From positions 1 through 64,000 of the forward strand of contig NCGJ01000011.1 of the NCBI GenBank assembly GCA_002281555.1: a stretch of 64,000 nt of DNA. The letters run 5' to 3'. Source of the DNA: Hydrogenophilales bacterium 28-61-23 (lineage in GTDB: Bacteria; Pseudomonadota; Gammaproteobacteria; Burkholderiales; Thiobacillaceae). Every line of letters starts with the position of its first letter. Positions within the stretch are counted from its first letter, which is position 1. Below the pieces are notes generated by a model. The model was not told where the DNA came from. It did no database searches and saw nothing but the letters and a program-made list of their open reading frames with translations. The translations under genes and the position numbers were made by a program. This document shows, in pieces, positions 39,250 through 50,113 of the stretch.

Positions 39250-40548
39250 ATGAACCTCGACCCCCGCACCCTGTTGTTCGCCCTGATCGTCACCAACGCC
39301 TTGACGGTGTTGAGCCTGTTCGCCGCCGCCGGCGGTAGCCGCGACGAGAAGCGCGACGGTATGAATAAATGGGCGCTGGCGATGCTGCTGGAGACCCTGA
39401 CCTGGGTGCTGGTCGCGGCGCGCGGCGTCATCCCGGACGCCTTGTCGGTCGTGCTCGCCAACGCGTTCAAGGCCGGCGCCCATGCCCTGGTCCTGGTGGC
39501 CATCGGCGAATTCCAGCGGCGCCCCGCCCCCGCCTGGCAGGTTCTCGCGCCGATTGCGCTGACCGTGCTGATGGCGACCGTGCTGCTGGACGACCTGCGC
39601 GGCCGCTTCCTGTGGGGTGGCCTCATCTATGGCTTCCAGATGGCGCTGATCGCCCGCGCCCTGCTCACCGACCCGGAAACCCGCATCGGTCGGGCCTGGC
39701 GCCTGCTGTTCGCCGGGGTCGTTCTGATCGTGCTGGTGCTGGGGCTACGCGCGGTCGTCGCTCTGTCCGGCCAGACTGAATTGGCGCAACCCTATGGCGG
39801 CGTGGCGCCCCATCCGGTGCAAATCCTCGCCTTTGTCGCCATCATGGCCACCGCCCTGCTCGGCTCCATCGGTTTCGTGCTCATGGTCAAGGAACGCACG
39901 GACCGGGAGATCCTGCACCTGGCCATGACCGACAGCCTCACCCATATCCCCAACCGGCGCGCCCTGATGCAGCAGGCGGAGCAGGCCCTGGCCCGGCGCA
40001 GCGGTTTGCCCCTGGCCTTGCTGATGATCGACGTGGATCACTTCAAGCGCATCAACGACACCCACGGGCATCCGGTCGGCGACGAGGTATTGCGCGCGAT
40101 AGCCGGCCTGCTGACGGGGCGGCTGCGGCGTCAGGACACCCTCGGCCGCTACGGCGGCGAGGAATTCTGCGTATTGGCGCCGAATACCGATGGCGAGGGC
40201 GCGCTCAAGCTGGCCGAATCCCTGCGCGCAACCGTCGCCGCCACGCCGCTGAACAACGGGCACAAGGAACTCCGCGCCACGGTCAGCATCGGCTACGCGC
40301 TGTGTCCTTACGGCGCCGCGCGGGAACTGAAAGACATCCTGGCCGAGGCCGATAGCGCGCTCTACGCCGCCAAACAGGCCGGGCGCAACCGCGTAGTGTG
40401 CTTCCACGCAGACCCGGCCCGGCCCGGCGAGCACAACGCCACGCCAGCCGCCGCGGTAACCGAGAGCGAGCTGATGACCATACTCGTCGGTGGCGCGGCG
40501 CGCGTCGATGCACTCGACAATAACGGGGCCATGACCATCAATTCATAG
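39250..40548 (+). CDS. Membrane diguanylate cyclase
   Basis: The 432-residue protein has an N-terminal membrane region of about seven helices (about 1-215) and a GGDEF domain (about 230-395). The active site reads GGEEF, and an I-site RxxD (RRQD) lies five residues upstream, so it should make cyclic di-GMP and be inhibited by it. TDSLTHIPNRRAL starts the catalytic domain in the usual way. It has its own upstream gap and no operon partner. Confidence 0.92.
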   Translation: MNLDPRTLLFALIVTNALTVLSLFAAAGGSRDEKRDGMNKWALAMLLETLTWVLVAARGVIPDALSVVLANAFKAGAHALVLVAIGEFQRRPAPAWQVLAPIALTVLMATVLLDDLRGRFLWGGLIYGFQMALIARALLTDPETRIGRAWRLLFAGVVLIVLVLGLRAVVALSGQTELAQPYGGVAPHPVQILAFVAIMATALLGSIGFVLMVKERTDREILHLAMTDSLTHIPNRRALMQQAEQALARRSGLPLALLMIDVDHFKRINDTHGHPVGDEVLRAIAGLLTGRLRRQDTLGRYGGEEFCVLAPNTDGEGALKLAESLRATVAATPLNNGHKELRATVSIGYALCPYGAARELKDILAEADSALYAAKQAGRNRVVCFHADPARPGEHNATPAAAVTESELMTILVGGAARVDALDNNGAMTINS

Positions 40549-40594
40549 CCGGCTTCGGCACCGACGCGCGCAACAAAAACGGAGGAATGCCCCG

Positions 40595-41416
40595 ATGATC
40601 CACGACACCAGCATCGCCCTGTTGATTGACGCCGACAACAGCCCGGCCAGCAAGATCGAGGAAATCCTCGACGAACTCGCCAAATATGGCGTCATCAATA
40701 TCCGACGCGCCTTCGGCAACTGGAAGAGTCCGCACCTGAAGGGCTGGGAGGCGGTGCTGCACGATTACGCGATCCAGCCGATGCAGCAGTTCGCCTACAC
40801 CAAGGGCAAGGGCGCGACCGACGCGGCGATGATCATCGACGCCATGGATCTGCTCTACACCAAACAACTGGACGGTTTCTGCATCGTGTCGAGCGATTCG
40901 GATTTCACGCCGCTGGTGATGCGCATCCGCGCCAATGGCCTGAAGGTGTTCGGTTTCGGCGAGAAGAAGACGCCGGAACCCTTCGTCAACGCCTGCTCAA
41001 AATTCCTTTATCTGGAGAATCTCGGCGAGCCGGCGCCGGAATCGCCACCGGCGCCGCCCGCCGGGAAAAAACCCCAAGCCGCCGAGGCCGCGCCGGTTCA
41101 GGAACCTCCCGCCGCGACAACGGCGGCCGCGAAGCCGGCGGTCAGCAAGGTCGGCGGCAAGGAACTCAAGGCCAATACCCGCCTGGTCAATCTGTTGCGC
41201 AAGTCGGTCGAAGCGGCGGCGGACGATGAAGGCTGGGCCGGGTTAGCCGCCGTGGGCCAGCACATCTCCAAGCAGGCCTCCTTCGATGCGCGCAATTACG
41301 GTTACGCCAAGTTGAAGGACTTGTTCCAGGCCATCGGTCTGTTCGAGATACGCAACAACGAAAAAGGCATCTCCCTGCGCGACAAGAAGCAGGCGTCGCC
41401 GGCGGCATCCCTCTGA
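40595..41416 (+). CDS. NYN-domain (LabA/DUF88) protein with C-terminal OST-HTH domain
   Basis: The first 150 residues form a PIN-like NYN domain with the acidic residues of a metal-dependent RNase: LLIDADNSP, GATDAAMIIDAMDLL and SSDSDFTPLV. A proline/alanine-rich linker (about 150-190) leads to a C-terminal OST-HTH/LOTUS domain (about 190-265, VNLLRKSVEAAADDEGWAGLA) that may bind RNA. Family members are conserved in bacteria with ill-defined RNA-processing roles. A clear ACGGAGGA ribosome site precedes the ATG. Confidence 0.85.
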   Translation: MIHDTSIALLIDADNSPASKIEEILDELAKYGVINIRRAFGNWKSPHLKGWEAVLHDYAIQPMQQFAYTKGKGATDAAMIIDAMDLLYTKQLDGFCIVSSDSDFTPLVMRIRANGLKVFGFGEKKTPEPFVNACSKFLYLENLGEPAPESPPAPPAGKKPQAAEAAPVQEPPAATTAAAKPAVSKVGGKELKANTRLVNLLRKSVEAAADDEGWAGLAAVGQHISKQASFDARNYGYAKLKDLFQAIGLFEIRNNEKGISLRDKKQASPAASL

Positions 41417-41423
41417 CGCGGCA

Positions 41424-44400
41424 TCAGCCTTCCAGCCCCAAGCCCAGCCGTTGGGCGATCAGGTCCAGCGTAAGCTGCGCCGATTCGTAGTCGAGCTGGC
41501 CGAGGTGGCGCATGAGTTCGTCGGCCAAGGCGGTTTCCACATGGCCGGCCAGGGCGAACCGGATCTGCTCCTTGAACTCGCTCGGCACCAGGGTCGAGGC
41601 GGCGATAATGTCGGTCAGACGTTGCAGCAGGTCGCGCAGATGTTCCGGAGCCGCGATGGTTGCCGGCTCAGCGCTGGCTTCCCCAGACTTTAAGCTGGCC
41701 AGCGCATCGAGGGTGGCGCGCAGGGTTTGCTTGAATTCTTCTTGCAGACCGCATCGATGTTCACCCAGTTCATGCTCGAAACGCCTGCTCACATCCCCTA
41801 GCGCCGTGGAACCGACGCTGCCCGCCAGCCCTTTGATGGTATGCAAGATCCGCTTGGCATCGAGCCACTCGCCGGCGGCAAGGTGGGCATCCAGGCGTGG
41901 TTCCGCGTCGGCGAAATCGTTATAAAAACTCAACATGATGTCGCGCAACAGTTCCCAATCGTTATCCAGATCGAATGCCGCGCTGACGACATCCAGTCCG
42001 GGAAGGTCAAACGGCAGGCCGGCGGTCTGCTCGGCGCTCATCAGCGCGCTGCCGGACAGCACCGGCTGAACCTGGTGCGGCACCCATTTGAGCAGTGCGT
42101 TGGCCAACTCGCGCGTGTCGATCGGCTTGGCCAGGTGCCCATTCATGCCGGCATTTTCAGTGGCCTGGCGGTCTTGCACCATGGCGGCGGCAGTCATCGC
42201 CAGAATCGGCAGGCCGCGTCCTTTGGCGCTGGCGCGGATTTGCCGGGTGGCCTCGAAACCATCCATCACCGGCATCTGCAAATCCATCAACACCACGTCG
42301 TAATGGTTCGCCGCGACCATCTCCACCGCCTCCTGGCCGTTATTGGCGACATCGAAATTGAGCCCCATCTTGGCCAGGAAGCCAGTACCCACGAGCTGGT
42401 TGGTGGTGTTGTCATCGACCAGCAGAACGTGTCCGCCATGAATGGGACGGGTCAGCTCAAACAGATCCTGGCTCTGTACCGAACCCAAGCCAGGCAAACC
42501 CTGGGGCAGATGGCTCTGGGACAGGTGGCCCTGGAACATGTAGCCCTGGATGCCGATGAGGGTGTCGTAAAGATTCGAAGCCGTGATCGGTTTATCCAGA
42601 ATCGCCTCAATGTCCACATCCTCGCCCGCCGTGGCGACATGATCGCGCCCCCGCGCGGACACCATGAGCACCATGGGCGCGGCCGCGCGCGCGGTGTGGC
42701 CGGCCCGATTCAGCGCCTGGATCCGTCGCGCCAACTCCAAACCGTCCATGCCGGGCATTTTCCAATCGATAAGATACAACTCGAATGGGCGCCCTTCGTC
42801 GGCGGCGGCTTGCAGACGTTGCAGCGCCGCTTCCCCGCTGTCGGCCAGCACGGTCTGGAAAGACCAGGAATTCAGGATGTCATGCAGGATTTCCAGCGAC
42901 GTGGCGTTGTCATCGACCACCAGCACGCGCATGCCGCGCAGGTTTTCGCGCGGCCGCTCCGGATGCGGCTCGCCGCCATGCCAGCGCAAATGCACGTTGA
43001 AACTGAAGATAGAACCGCGCCCGGGTTCACTGGCAACGACGAACTTGCCGCCCATCATTTCCACCAGTCGCTTGCTGATCGCCAAGCCGAGGCCGGTGCC
43101 GCCGTATTTGCGCGTGGTCGAGGTGTCGGCCTGGCTGAACGCCTGAAACAGGCGGCCGATCTGTTCCTCGGTCATGCCTATGCCGGAGTCGCGCACGCTG
43201 AACTGGAGTTCGATCGCGCCGTTTTCACCCGGCACATGGCGCAGCACAACCGCGACTTCGCCCTGAGCGGTGAACTTGAGCGCATTGCTGACCAGGTTGT
43301 TGAGCACCTGCGACAAACGCAGCGGATCGCCGACCAATGCACAGGGCACCTCCGGGCCGACATCGAAAACCAGCTCCACACCCTTGGATTCCGCGCTCAT
43401 GGCAAACAGATTGGACAGGTGGCCGAGCAATTCATCGAGCCGAAATTCCACCGATTCCAGCGTCAGGTGGTCGGCTTCGATCTTGGAGTAGTCGAGGATA
43501 TCGTTGAGGATGCCGAGCAAGGCGCGCGAGGAGCTCAACACCTTGCCCATGTAGTCCTGCTGGGTACGATCCAGGCGCGTATCCATCAACAATTGCGACA
43601 GGCCGATCACCGCGTTCATCGGCGTTCGAATCTCGTGGCTCATATTGGCGAGAAAATCGCTTTTCGCCTGGCTGGCCGCCTGCGCGGCCTTCATCGCCAG
43701 CTCCAGGTCGCGCGTGCGCGCCGCCACTTTATGTTCCAGACCCTGAGTCAGTTCGGCCAGGCGCGCGCTCATGGTATTGAAGCTGTCGCCCAACTGGCGG
43801 AATTCGCGCGGGCCCGCCACGTCGGCGATCTGCACGCCTATTTCACCCTCGGCCAACTTCCGCGTGCCGGACAACAGTTGGCGACTGGCGCCGATCAGCC
43901 GGTTGCGGAAGAACAGCGCCAGCGCGGCGGTAAGCAGCAACACCACGGCCAGCGCGGTATAGGTCACGCGGCGCAACTTCCACACCGGCATCATGATTTC
44001 CGCGCTATCCATCTTCATGACCATGCCCCACTGCAACGAAGGCAGATAACGCCAGGCGGCGGTCACCGGCGTGTGGCTGTAATCCAGCGCCTCGCCTTCG
44101 CCGGGCTGGCCGCTCAGCGCCTTCTCCATCGGCAGCACCCGATTGCCGCCGGTTTCGACCGGGTATTTGAACGCGGCATCGGGCTCCCGGCGCAACGGTG
44201 TCGTGAAGACCAGTTTGTCCTCCACGCGCGCGGCGAAGATGGCCTCACCCGTCTCGCCCAGACCGGTCCGGTCGGTCACGATTCGGTTCAGTGCGTCCCT
44301 ATTGATCTGCAGCGCAATCGCGCCGACAAAACGCCCCTCCTTGAGCACCGGCGCCAACATGAATGCCGTTTGCGCGAACTCCATCGGGCCATAGCGCGCG

Positions 44401-44963
44401 AATGGCGTCAGATGCGTGTAGAGATAATCCCGTGTCAGGCGGAAGCCCCGCGCCAGATTGGTATCGCGCCATGGCCCGGAAATCAGGTTGGCGCCCTGGT
44501 CGAAGCGGAACTGGTCGGTAATCAGAATATTGCCCTCGATGTCGATCAGATACGCGTCGTAGTAGCTCCGGCCCTGCATGTGCTCGCGCATGACGGTACG
44601 CCCCGCCGAGTAGGCCCGCTCGAAGGCTGCGCTGTCTGTGCCATGCGCCTGTCTGGCCCGCGCGAGTTGCAACAGAATATTGACCAGATCGGGATCGGTC
44701 GCTTCGGTCTTGATATCGTCCAGCCGCTCGCTGATATACGCGTCGATGCGTTCCGCTTTCTTGCCGGCAAGATCATGCATGCGCTCGGTGATGAGCTGAC
44801 GCATCGAGTCTTCATAGGACTGGAGGTAATACTGGCTGATAGCCAGCAATGGCAGGCCGACCACACACACAAACGCCAGCGCCAGCCAGCCGCTCAAAGT
44901 CAGGCCGCCAGCGAGGCGTTTTTTGTTTTTCGAACCCGGTTCAACCCTGGCGTTCGAGTTCAT
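41424..44963 (-). CDS. Large membrane hybrid histidine kinase with two receivers and Hpt
   Basis: The 1179-residue protein has a membrane helix (about 22-44), a periplasmic dCache-like sensor (about 50-330), a second helix (about 338-356), HAMP, HisKA ([11 protein letters not shown]), HATPase_c, receiver 1 ([13 protein letters not shown]), receiver 2 ([13 protein letters not shown]) and an Hpt domain with the intact HTIKG motif. The start at 44963 overlaps the stop of the upstream binding-protein gene as ATGA, so an external frame to 45143 is rejected. The binding protein probably delivers a ligand to the sensor. No output regulator is adjacent. Confidence 0.92.
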   Translation of the reverse strand: MNSNARVEPGSKNKKRLAGGLTLSGWLALAFVCVVGLPLLAISQYYLQSYEDSMRQLITERMHDLAGKKAERIDAYISERLDDIKTEATDPDLVNILLQLARARQAHGTDSAAFERAYSAGRTVMREHMQGRSYYDAYLIDIEGNILITDQFRFDQGANLISGPWRDTNLARGFRLTRDYLYTHLTPFARYGPMEFAQTAFMLAPVLKEGRFVGAIALQINRDALNRIVTDRTGLGETGEAIFAARVEDKLVFTTPLRREPDAAFKYPVETGGNRVLPMEKALSGQPGEGEALDYSHTPVTAAWRYLPSLQWGMVMKMDSAEIMMPVWKLRRVTYTALAVVLLLTAALALFFRNRLIGASRQLLSGTRKLAEGEIGVQIADVAGPREFRQLGDSFNTMSARLAELTQGLEHKVAARTRDLELAMKAAQAASQAKSDFLANMSHEIRTPMNAVIGLSQLLMDTRLDRTQQDYMGKVLSSSRALLGILNDILDYSKIEADHLTLESVEFRLDELLGHLSNLFAMSAESKGVELVFDVGPEVPCALVGDPLRLSQVLNNLVSNALKFTAQGEVAVVLRHVPGENGAIELQFSVRDSGIGMTEEQIGRLFQAFSQADTSTTRKYGGTGLGLAISKRLVEMMGGKFVVASEPGRGSIFSFNVHLRWHGGEPHPERPRENLRGMRVLVVDDNATSLEILHDILNSWSFQTVLADSGEAALQRLQAAADEGRPFELYLIDWKMPGMDGLELARRIQALNRAGHTARAAAPMVLMVSARGRDHVATAGEDVDIEAILDKPITASNLYDTLIGIQGYMFQGHLSQSHLPQGLPGLGSVQSQDLFELTRPIHGGHVLLVDDNTTNQLVGTGFLAKMGLNFDVANNGQEAVEMVAANHYDVVLMDLQMPVMDGFEATRQIRASAKGRGLPILAMTAAAMVQDRQATENAGMNGHLAKPIDTRELANALLKWVPHQVQPVLSGSALMSAEQTAGLPFDLPGLDVVSAAFDLDNDWELLRDIMLSFYNDFADAEPRLDAHLAAGEWLDAKRILHTIKGLAGSVGSTALGDVSRRFEHELGEHRCGLQEEFKQTLRATLDALASLKSGEASAEPATIAAPEHLRDLLQRLTDIIAASTLVPSEFKEQIRFALAGHVETALADELMRHLGQLDYESAQLTLDLIAQRLGLGLEG

Positions 44964-46219
44964 GGCCGGCTCTCCCGGCTGTCGATCAATGCCGTCAAGC
45001 CGATGTTTTCCCAGGCATCGCGCATCCGGTAAACCGGAAACGGCTCGGGCCGGAGCGGCGTGCCGTGACCGAACACCACTTCGAATCCAGCCTGGGCGGC
45101 ATCCGCGCCAGCCACGACTTTGCCGACGTGGAACGGTTTCCACAGATGCCGAGTACCTGCATCCACCGCCAGGACACCGGAAGGCGCCGCCACGCTCTCA
45201 CGTGCCAAGGCCAGATTCACCTCATCCAGCTTGGCGCTGCGCGCCGATACCACCGCCTGCGCCCATAGCTTGACGCCGACATAGGCGGCTTCGATCGGAT
45301 CGCTGGTTGGCGCCGCCTTGCCCCGCCGCGCCTGCCATGCGCTGACGAAACGCCGATTGGCCTCGCCCGGCAAGGCCTGAAAGTAACCCCATGCCGCGTA
45401 ATGCCGAGTGTGTCCGAATGGAGCCAGCGAGGGCAGACTGCTGGCGTCGACGCTGAACGACATGACCGGCAACTGATTCAGCCCGGCCTGCCGCAAGGCG
45501 CTGAACAAGGCGATGTTGCTGTCGCCATTGACCGTATTGAAAATGACGTCCGGCTTGGTGGCCCGAATGGCCGCAATGACCTGGCTGAAATCCCGGTCGC
45601 CGAGCGGACGATAAAGCTCGCCCACGACCTCCGCGCCGGCGGCCGGCCCGGCGCTGGCGATGACAACGTCATGAACGATGCGGTTGCCGACGCGCGGGAA
45701 GACATAGTTCGAGCCGACCAGAAATACGCGCTTGCCCAGATGTTCCAGGGCCCACTGAGTGCCGGGAATGATTTGCTGATTCGCGGTGGCGCCGGTGTAG
45801 ACAATGTTGGGCGAGAGTTCCAGCCCCTCGTACTGCACCGGGTAAAACATCAAGTGATGGTGCTGTTCCACCACCGGCCTCACCGCTTGGCGGCAGGCTG
45901 ACGTCCAGCACGCGAACAGCACATCGACCTTCTCGCCGTCGATCAGACGTTCCGCCTCCCGCGCGGCGTGGTCTGGATCCGAACGACTGTCCGCGACGAT
46001 CACCTTGACCTGTCGCCCAAGCAGGCCGCCCCGGGCATTGATTTCGTCGACCGCCATGCGCACCGCCTCGACCAGCGGTTTCTCGCTGGCGGCCATGGTG
46101 CCGGTAAGCGAATGCACGACGCCGACGCGCAACGGCGCTGAATCCTGCCGCGCGCAACCGCCGGCCAGGCCCAACAACAGCAACGCAGCCAAGCCGAGTC
46201 GGCGCGCGGTTCGATTCAT
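44960..46219 (-). CDS. Urea/amide-type periplasmic binding lipoprotein
   Basis: The 419-residue protein resembles the UrtA/FmdD/AmiC branch of the leucine-binding family: [39 protein letters not shown] and [11 protein letters not shown]. The signal peptide ends [10 protein letters not shown], a probable lipobox, so it is likely a lipoprotein. No transporter genes are nearby. Its stop overlaps the start of the hybrid kinase, so it most likely serves as a sensor subunit. Urea, short amides or branched-chain amino acids are candidate ligands. Confidence 0.87.
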   Translation of the reverse strand: MNRTARRLGLAALLLLGLAGGCARQDSAPLRVGVVHSLTGTMAASEKPLVEAVRMAVDEINARGGLLGRQVKVIVADSRSDPDHAAREAERLIDGEKVDVLFACWTSACRQAVRPVVEQHHHLMFYPVQYEGLELSPNIVYTGATANQQIIPGTQWALEHLGKRVFLVGSNYVFPRVGNRIVHDVVIASAGPAAGAEVVGELYRPLGDRDFSQVIAAIRATKPDVIFNTVNGDSNIALFSALRQAGLNQLPVMSFSVDASSLPSLAPFGHTRHYAAWGYFQALPGEANRRFVSAWQARRGKAAPTSDPIEAAYVGVKLWAQAVVSARSAKLDEVNLALARESVAAPSGVLAVDAGTRHLWKPFHVGKVVAGADAAQAGFEVVFGHGTPLRPEPFPVYRMRDAWENIGLTALIDSRESRP

Positions 46220-46362
46220 GTTTTATCCAATATCGATTGATTCCGCGACACGCGGCTTCATGCCGGACCTGTCCGGCGACAGGCCGTGTTATCGGCAATT
46301 ATTTCGCCGGGTTTAACGCCAGGCCCGCGCGTCGGCGCATAAACCGCAAGCCCTTGGTTTGC

Positions 46363-49005
46363 TCACAGCAATACGCTGTTGACCCGGTTTCTGCCTTCCT
46401 GCTTGGCGCGGTATAGCGCCTGATCGGCCGCCAGGAACAAGGCGCTGACATCGCCGCCCAGCGCGGGTTTCTGGGTGGCGCAACCGACGCTGACCGTGAC
46501 AACCGGGGCGCATTGCGAATAGGCATGCGGCAATTCAAGACTTTCGACAATGACACGGATGCGTTCGGCAATCGCGCGCGCGCCGGTGGCATGGCAACTG
46601 GGCAGAATCAGCGCGAACTCTTCGCCGCCGTAGCGCGCCACGAAATCGCCGGGGCGCAATTCGGCATGCTGCAACGCGTCGCCCAGACGACGCAGACATT
46701 CATCGCCGGCGCCATGGCCGTAGTTGTCGTTGTAGGCCTTGAACAGATCGACATCGAACATCAGCAAGGAGATCGGCATGGCGTTGCGCGTGGCGCGTTT
46801 CCATTCGCTGCGCAACACTTCGTCGAACCTGCGCCGGTTGGCGATCCCGGTCAACGCATCAATGGAAGCCTGGGCCTCGAGCAGGTCGGTACGCAATTTG
46901 AGATTGATCTGGTTGCGCACGCGCGCGATCACCAGCGGCAGTTGGAACGGTTTGAGGATGTAGTCCACCGCGCCCAGGCTGAAACCGCGGGCCTGATCGG
47001 CCACTTCGCTTTTCGCCGTGATGAAGATGACCGGAATCGCGCGGGTGGCGGGATTTTCCTTCAGCCGGTGACACACTTCGTACCCGTCCATGCCGGGCAT
47101 CATGATGTCGAGCAGAATCAGATCCGGTTTTTCGGATTTTTCCAGCAACTCCAGGGCGCGGGCGCCGCTGGTGGCGAATTTGACCGTGTAGTCGGACGAC
47201 AAGGCGCCGGCCAGCAGTTCGATATTGGTCGGCGTGTCATCGACGACAAGAATCGCCGGTCGGCGATTCTTGCGCGGCGCCGGTGCATGCTTGGCGTACA
47301 AAGGCTGCGGCAGCGCCTCGCCGCCATCGCGCGACGGCTTGGCGCGCAAATCGTGATGACTGAAGGGATCCAGCGCCACCGAGCGCTGCAACTCGTCCAG
47401 CAAGTTCAAAACCTTGCCCCGTGTTTCCATCAACGCTTCAGCGAGAGTCCGCGCCTCGGCCTGCCTGCCTTCGGCCTGAAGGTGCACGATTTCCATGCCG
47501 AGGCGATGAATCTGGATGTGGGTTTCCTCCAGTTCGGCAAACGCGGGCAATTCGCTGTAACGAGACTTGCCCTGGTTGTAATACCAATGTCCGAACCGGC
47601 ATTTATGGTGATCGACCAGCTCCCACTGGCTGAGGCGCAATTCCTCGCCCTCGAGCGTCTCGAGGACACGCTTGACCCAACTGATCTGGTCATATCTCGC
47701 GACCAGGAGCGGAAAATCTTCCATTTCCCAGGGCACATCGGCCCACATGCTCCAAAGCGGATCCGGCTGGTATTGCGTCGCCCAGGTGGGGAACGCCGCG
47801 GCCGGCATCGGGCGGGCGATGCCAAACCCCTGCGCGATGTCGCAACCCAGGCGCATCAACATCAAGCCGTGTTCGGCGGTCTCGACGCCTTCCGCGACCA
47901 CCACGCGCCGAAACGCCTTGGCCAGGCCCATGACGCCTTCGACCAGAATCATGTCATCGCTGTCATCCAGGATGTCGTTCACGAAACTACGGTCGATCTT
48001 GAGCACTTCCGCCGGAATCGCGCGCAAATAGGCCAGCGACGAGTAGCCGGTGCCGAAATCGTCGAGCGAAAAACTGACCCCCAACTCGCGGCAAGCATCC
48101 ATGACCTGTTGCACGTGGCCGGTGTTCTCGAGGGCCGCCGACTCGAGTATCTCGATTTCAAGCTGTTCCGGCCGCGCCTCGGGTTCGGCCGCCAGAAGCT
48201 GCTTCAAGGTATCGACAAAATCTGTGCGCTGCAGATGCCGCGCGGCAATGTTGACGCTGACCGCGACATTCAGGTGCTGGCGTTTCCAGATGGCAATCTG
48301 GGCCAGCGCCTCGCGGATCACCCAGTTGCCGATATCGACGATGAGATCGTCGTGTTCCGCCTGCGGCAAAAAGTCGCCCGGCGGCAACAACCCGGATTCC
48401 GGATGTTGCCAGCGCAGCAAAGCCTCGGCCCCGACCACCTTGCCAGTCCGCATATTGACCTTGGGCTGGTAATACAACACCAGTTCGTTCTGCGTCAGCG
48501 CCTGCGCCAGCCTGTGCAGCAGCAACTGGCGGGCACTGCCTTGCACCGGAATTTCCGTCCGGCGCGCCCCACAGCAGCCGGATCCCGACAGAGTCTCGGA
48601 GGCGTCGCCATCGTCGTAAAAAATGGCGAAAAAATAGTTCGGCCCGTTTTGCTCGTCCTTCAACGCATACAGGCTCAAACAGGCGCCAAACACCTCGCCG
48701 TTGTGCCGACGCGCCAAAACCCTGCCCTGCCATTGCCCCGCATCGCGCAATAGCTGTTGCAGCTCGCCATGCAGCGCGGCGTCATTCCGCAAGGACGGAA
48801 ATAGTTGCGGCGGCCACATCTCCCAGGCGTCGACTGACTCATCGACTGAAAAACCATCGGCATGGCCGAACATCCGGGAGCAAGTCTGGTTGGCGTAGAC
48901 GATGCGACTGTCGGCATCCACGAGCATGATCCCGGCGCGCGAGAAATCGAGAGCAAGACCCAGATCGGCGGGATGCAGCATAGGCAATACGCTGCGATTA
49001 CTCAT
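46363..49005 (-). CDS. PAS-EAL-CZB-receiver-GGDEF c-di-GMP protein
   Basis: Domains run PAS (about 15-125), EAL (about 170-420, with AEALLRW and DDFGTGYSSL), CZB zinc-binding (about 455-545, HHKCRFGHWYY), receiver (about 580-700, Asp in LILLDIMMPGMDG) and GGDEF (about 705-875, active GGEEF with the RPGD I-site). Both cyclic di-GMP synthesis and breakdown look possible. EAL before GGDEF with a receiver between them is not the usual order. CZB domains bind zinc and sense it or hypochlorite. The protein is soluble and stands alone. Confidence 0.9.
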   Translation of the reverse strand: MSNRSVLPMLHPADLGLALDFSRAGIMLVDADSRIVYANQTCSRMFGHADGFSVDESVDAWEMWPPQLFPSLRNDAALHGELQQLLRDAGQWQGRVLARRHNGEVFGACLSLYALKDEQNGPNYFFAIFYDDGDASETLSGSGCCGARRTEIPVQGSARQLLLHRLAQALTQNELVLYYQPKVNMRTGKVVGAEALLRWQHPESGLLPPGDFLPQAEHDDLIVDIGNWVIREALAQIAIWKRQHLNVAVSVNIAARHLQRTDFVDTLKQLLAAEPEARPEQLEIEILESAALENTGHVQQVMDACRELGVSFSLDDFGTGYSSLAYLRAIPAEVLKIDRSFVNDILDDSDDMILVEGVMGLAKAFRRVVVAEGVETAEHGLMLMRLGCDIAQGFGIARPMPAAAFPTWATQYQPDPLWSMWADVPWEMEDFPLLVARYDQISWVKRVLETLEGEELRLSQWELVDHHKCRFGHWYYNQGKSRYSELPAFAELEETHIQIHRLGMEIVHLQAEGRQAEARTLAEALMETRGKVLNLLDELQRSVALDPFSHHDLRAKPSRDGGEALPQPLYAKHAPAPRKNRRPAILVVDDTPTNIELLAGALSSDYTVKFATSGARALELLEKSEKPDLILLDIMMPGMDGYEVCHRLKENPATRAIPVIFITAKSEVADQARGFSLGAVDYILKPFQLPLVIARVRNQINLKLRTDLLEAQASIDALTGIANRRRFDEVLRSEWKRATRNAMPISLLMFDVDLFKAYNDNYGHGAGDECLRRLGDALQHAELRPGDFVARYGGEEFALILPSCHATGARAIAERIRVIVESLELPHAYSQCAPVVTVSVGCATQKPALGGDVSALFLAADQALYRAKQEGRNRVNSVLL

Positions 49006-49207
49006 GGGTCAACCGGTCGGTCATGCAACATTCATTCCTGTTATCTCGTAACGGCAGCGATTGTGGCTAGAGTTGCAGTCGCAAGCAACCTGCGGACGCG
49101 CGGGTTCCAACCCGCTTTCCCCGATAAAGCCGCGCGAAAACGTCGTTGACTTACGGCGCGGGTTTGACACCATGCGCCCTGTTATCAACCTGGCAAAAAA
49201 CACCGAC

Positions 49208-49795
49208 ATGAACCATTCGCACCGTTTGACCACCCTGATCCTGGCCTCGGCCGTCACGTTCGCCGTCCACGCCGGCGACAACGCAAATACCGCGCTGGGC
49301 ACCGGCGCTGGCGCCGCCGCCGGGACGGCAATCGGCCAATCCGTTGGCGGCAATAACGGAGCGATTATTGGCGGCGCTTTAGGCGGCGCAGTCGGCGCGG
49401 CGGTGTCCACCAAGGGCGCGGGCAAATCCGGCGCGGTCGTGGGCGGCGCCGTGGGTGGCGCAACCGGCGCGGCAATCGGCCAGAAAGTCGGCGGTGCCAG
49501 CGGCGCGGTCGTGGGCAGCGGCGTCGGCGCGGCGGCCGGCGCGAGCATCGGCAAAAGTATCGGCGCGGACGACCGCAACGCCATCTCTGGCGGGCAGCGC
49601 ATGGAGCCGGTCAGATCGGGCCCGTCCCTCTACGTCGCGCGGGATGAACGAGACGGCTATCGTAACGATGAGCGCGATGACGAGCGCGACGATGACCGCC
49701 ACGACAAACGCAAGAAGTACAAAAAACATCATCCGCGCGGCCATGCTTACGGTCACGACAAGCACGACAGAGACGACCGACGCGGCCGCGATTGA
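49208..49795 (+). CDS. Exported glycine-zipper protein with a charged C-terminal tail
   Basis: A signal peptide (residues 1-22, ending AVHA) is followed by about 100 residues of glycine-zipper pattern (GAGAAAGTAIGQSVGGNNG, GGAVGGATGAAIGQKVGG), which usually lies in membranes or forms oligomers, and then a tail rich in Asp, Arg, His and Lys (DERDDERDDDRHDKRKK). The start at 49208 is chosen because it opens the signal peptide. Similar proteins are outer-membrane or surface lipoproteins of unknown role, though there is no lipobox here. Confidence 0.7.
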   Translation: MNHSHRLTTLILASAVTFAVHAGDNANTALGTGAGAAAGTAIGQSVGGNNGAIIGGALGGAVGAAVSTKGAGKSGAVVGGAVGGATGAAIGQKVGGASGAVVGSGVGAAAGASIGKSIGADDRNAISGGQRMEPVRSGPSLYVARDERDGYRNDERDDERDDDRHDKRKKYKKHHPRGHAYGHDKHDRDDRRGRD

Positions 49796-49818
49796 CAGCC
49801 CGCGATCCGCTTGAAATA

Positions 49819-50019
49819 TCAGTAATGCGGCGGCAGTTCGTCGCGCAAATCGCGCGCCTCATCCGGCATCACGCTCTGTAATTGCTGATGCAGCAGCAAA
49901 ATCTGCTGCTGCATCCGATCGAGTCGTTCCTGCTGGCGAAAAACGGTGCGATTGAGTTCATCGATCAGGTCTTCCGCAAAACTCAGCTTGGCTTCGAGTT
50001 CGTCGAATCGCTTTTCCAT
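49819..50019 (-). CDS. slyX: SlyX family protein
   Basis: The 66-residue protein begins MEKRFDELEAKLSFAEDLID and is one amphipathic helix with a C-terminal DLRDELPPHY, the conserved SlyX end (PPHY). SlyX is a small coiled-coil protein of unknown function. An alternative ATG at 50043 adds eight residues. The call rests on the clear family pattern despite its shortness. Confidence 0.88.
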   Translation of the reverse strand: MEKRFDELEAKLSFAEDLIDELNRTVFRQQERLDRMQQQILLLHQQLQSVMPDEARDLRDELPPHY

Positions 50020-50113
50020 CGGGTCGGTTTTCCATGTAGGCATTGAATAGATTGAAGGGCGGGAAAGGCTGCGCGATTGTATGCTTCCGGCAAAACTTCC
50101 CTGCCCGCCCGCC

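Noticed and set aside
41841-45032. Long plus-strand open frame opposite the hybrid kinase
   Set aside because: It is the antisense of a GC-rich kinase gene, has no family features, and the minus-strand protein has a complete set of domains.
49061-49130. tRNA-like segment with GCGGGTTCCAACCCGC
   Set aside because: The apparent T-arm has a six-base loop and no acceptor, D or anticodon arms can be drawn around it.
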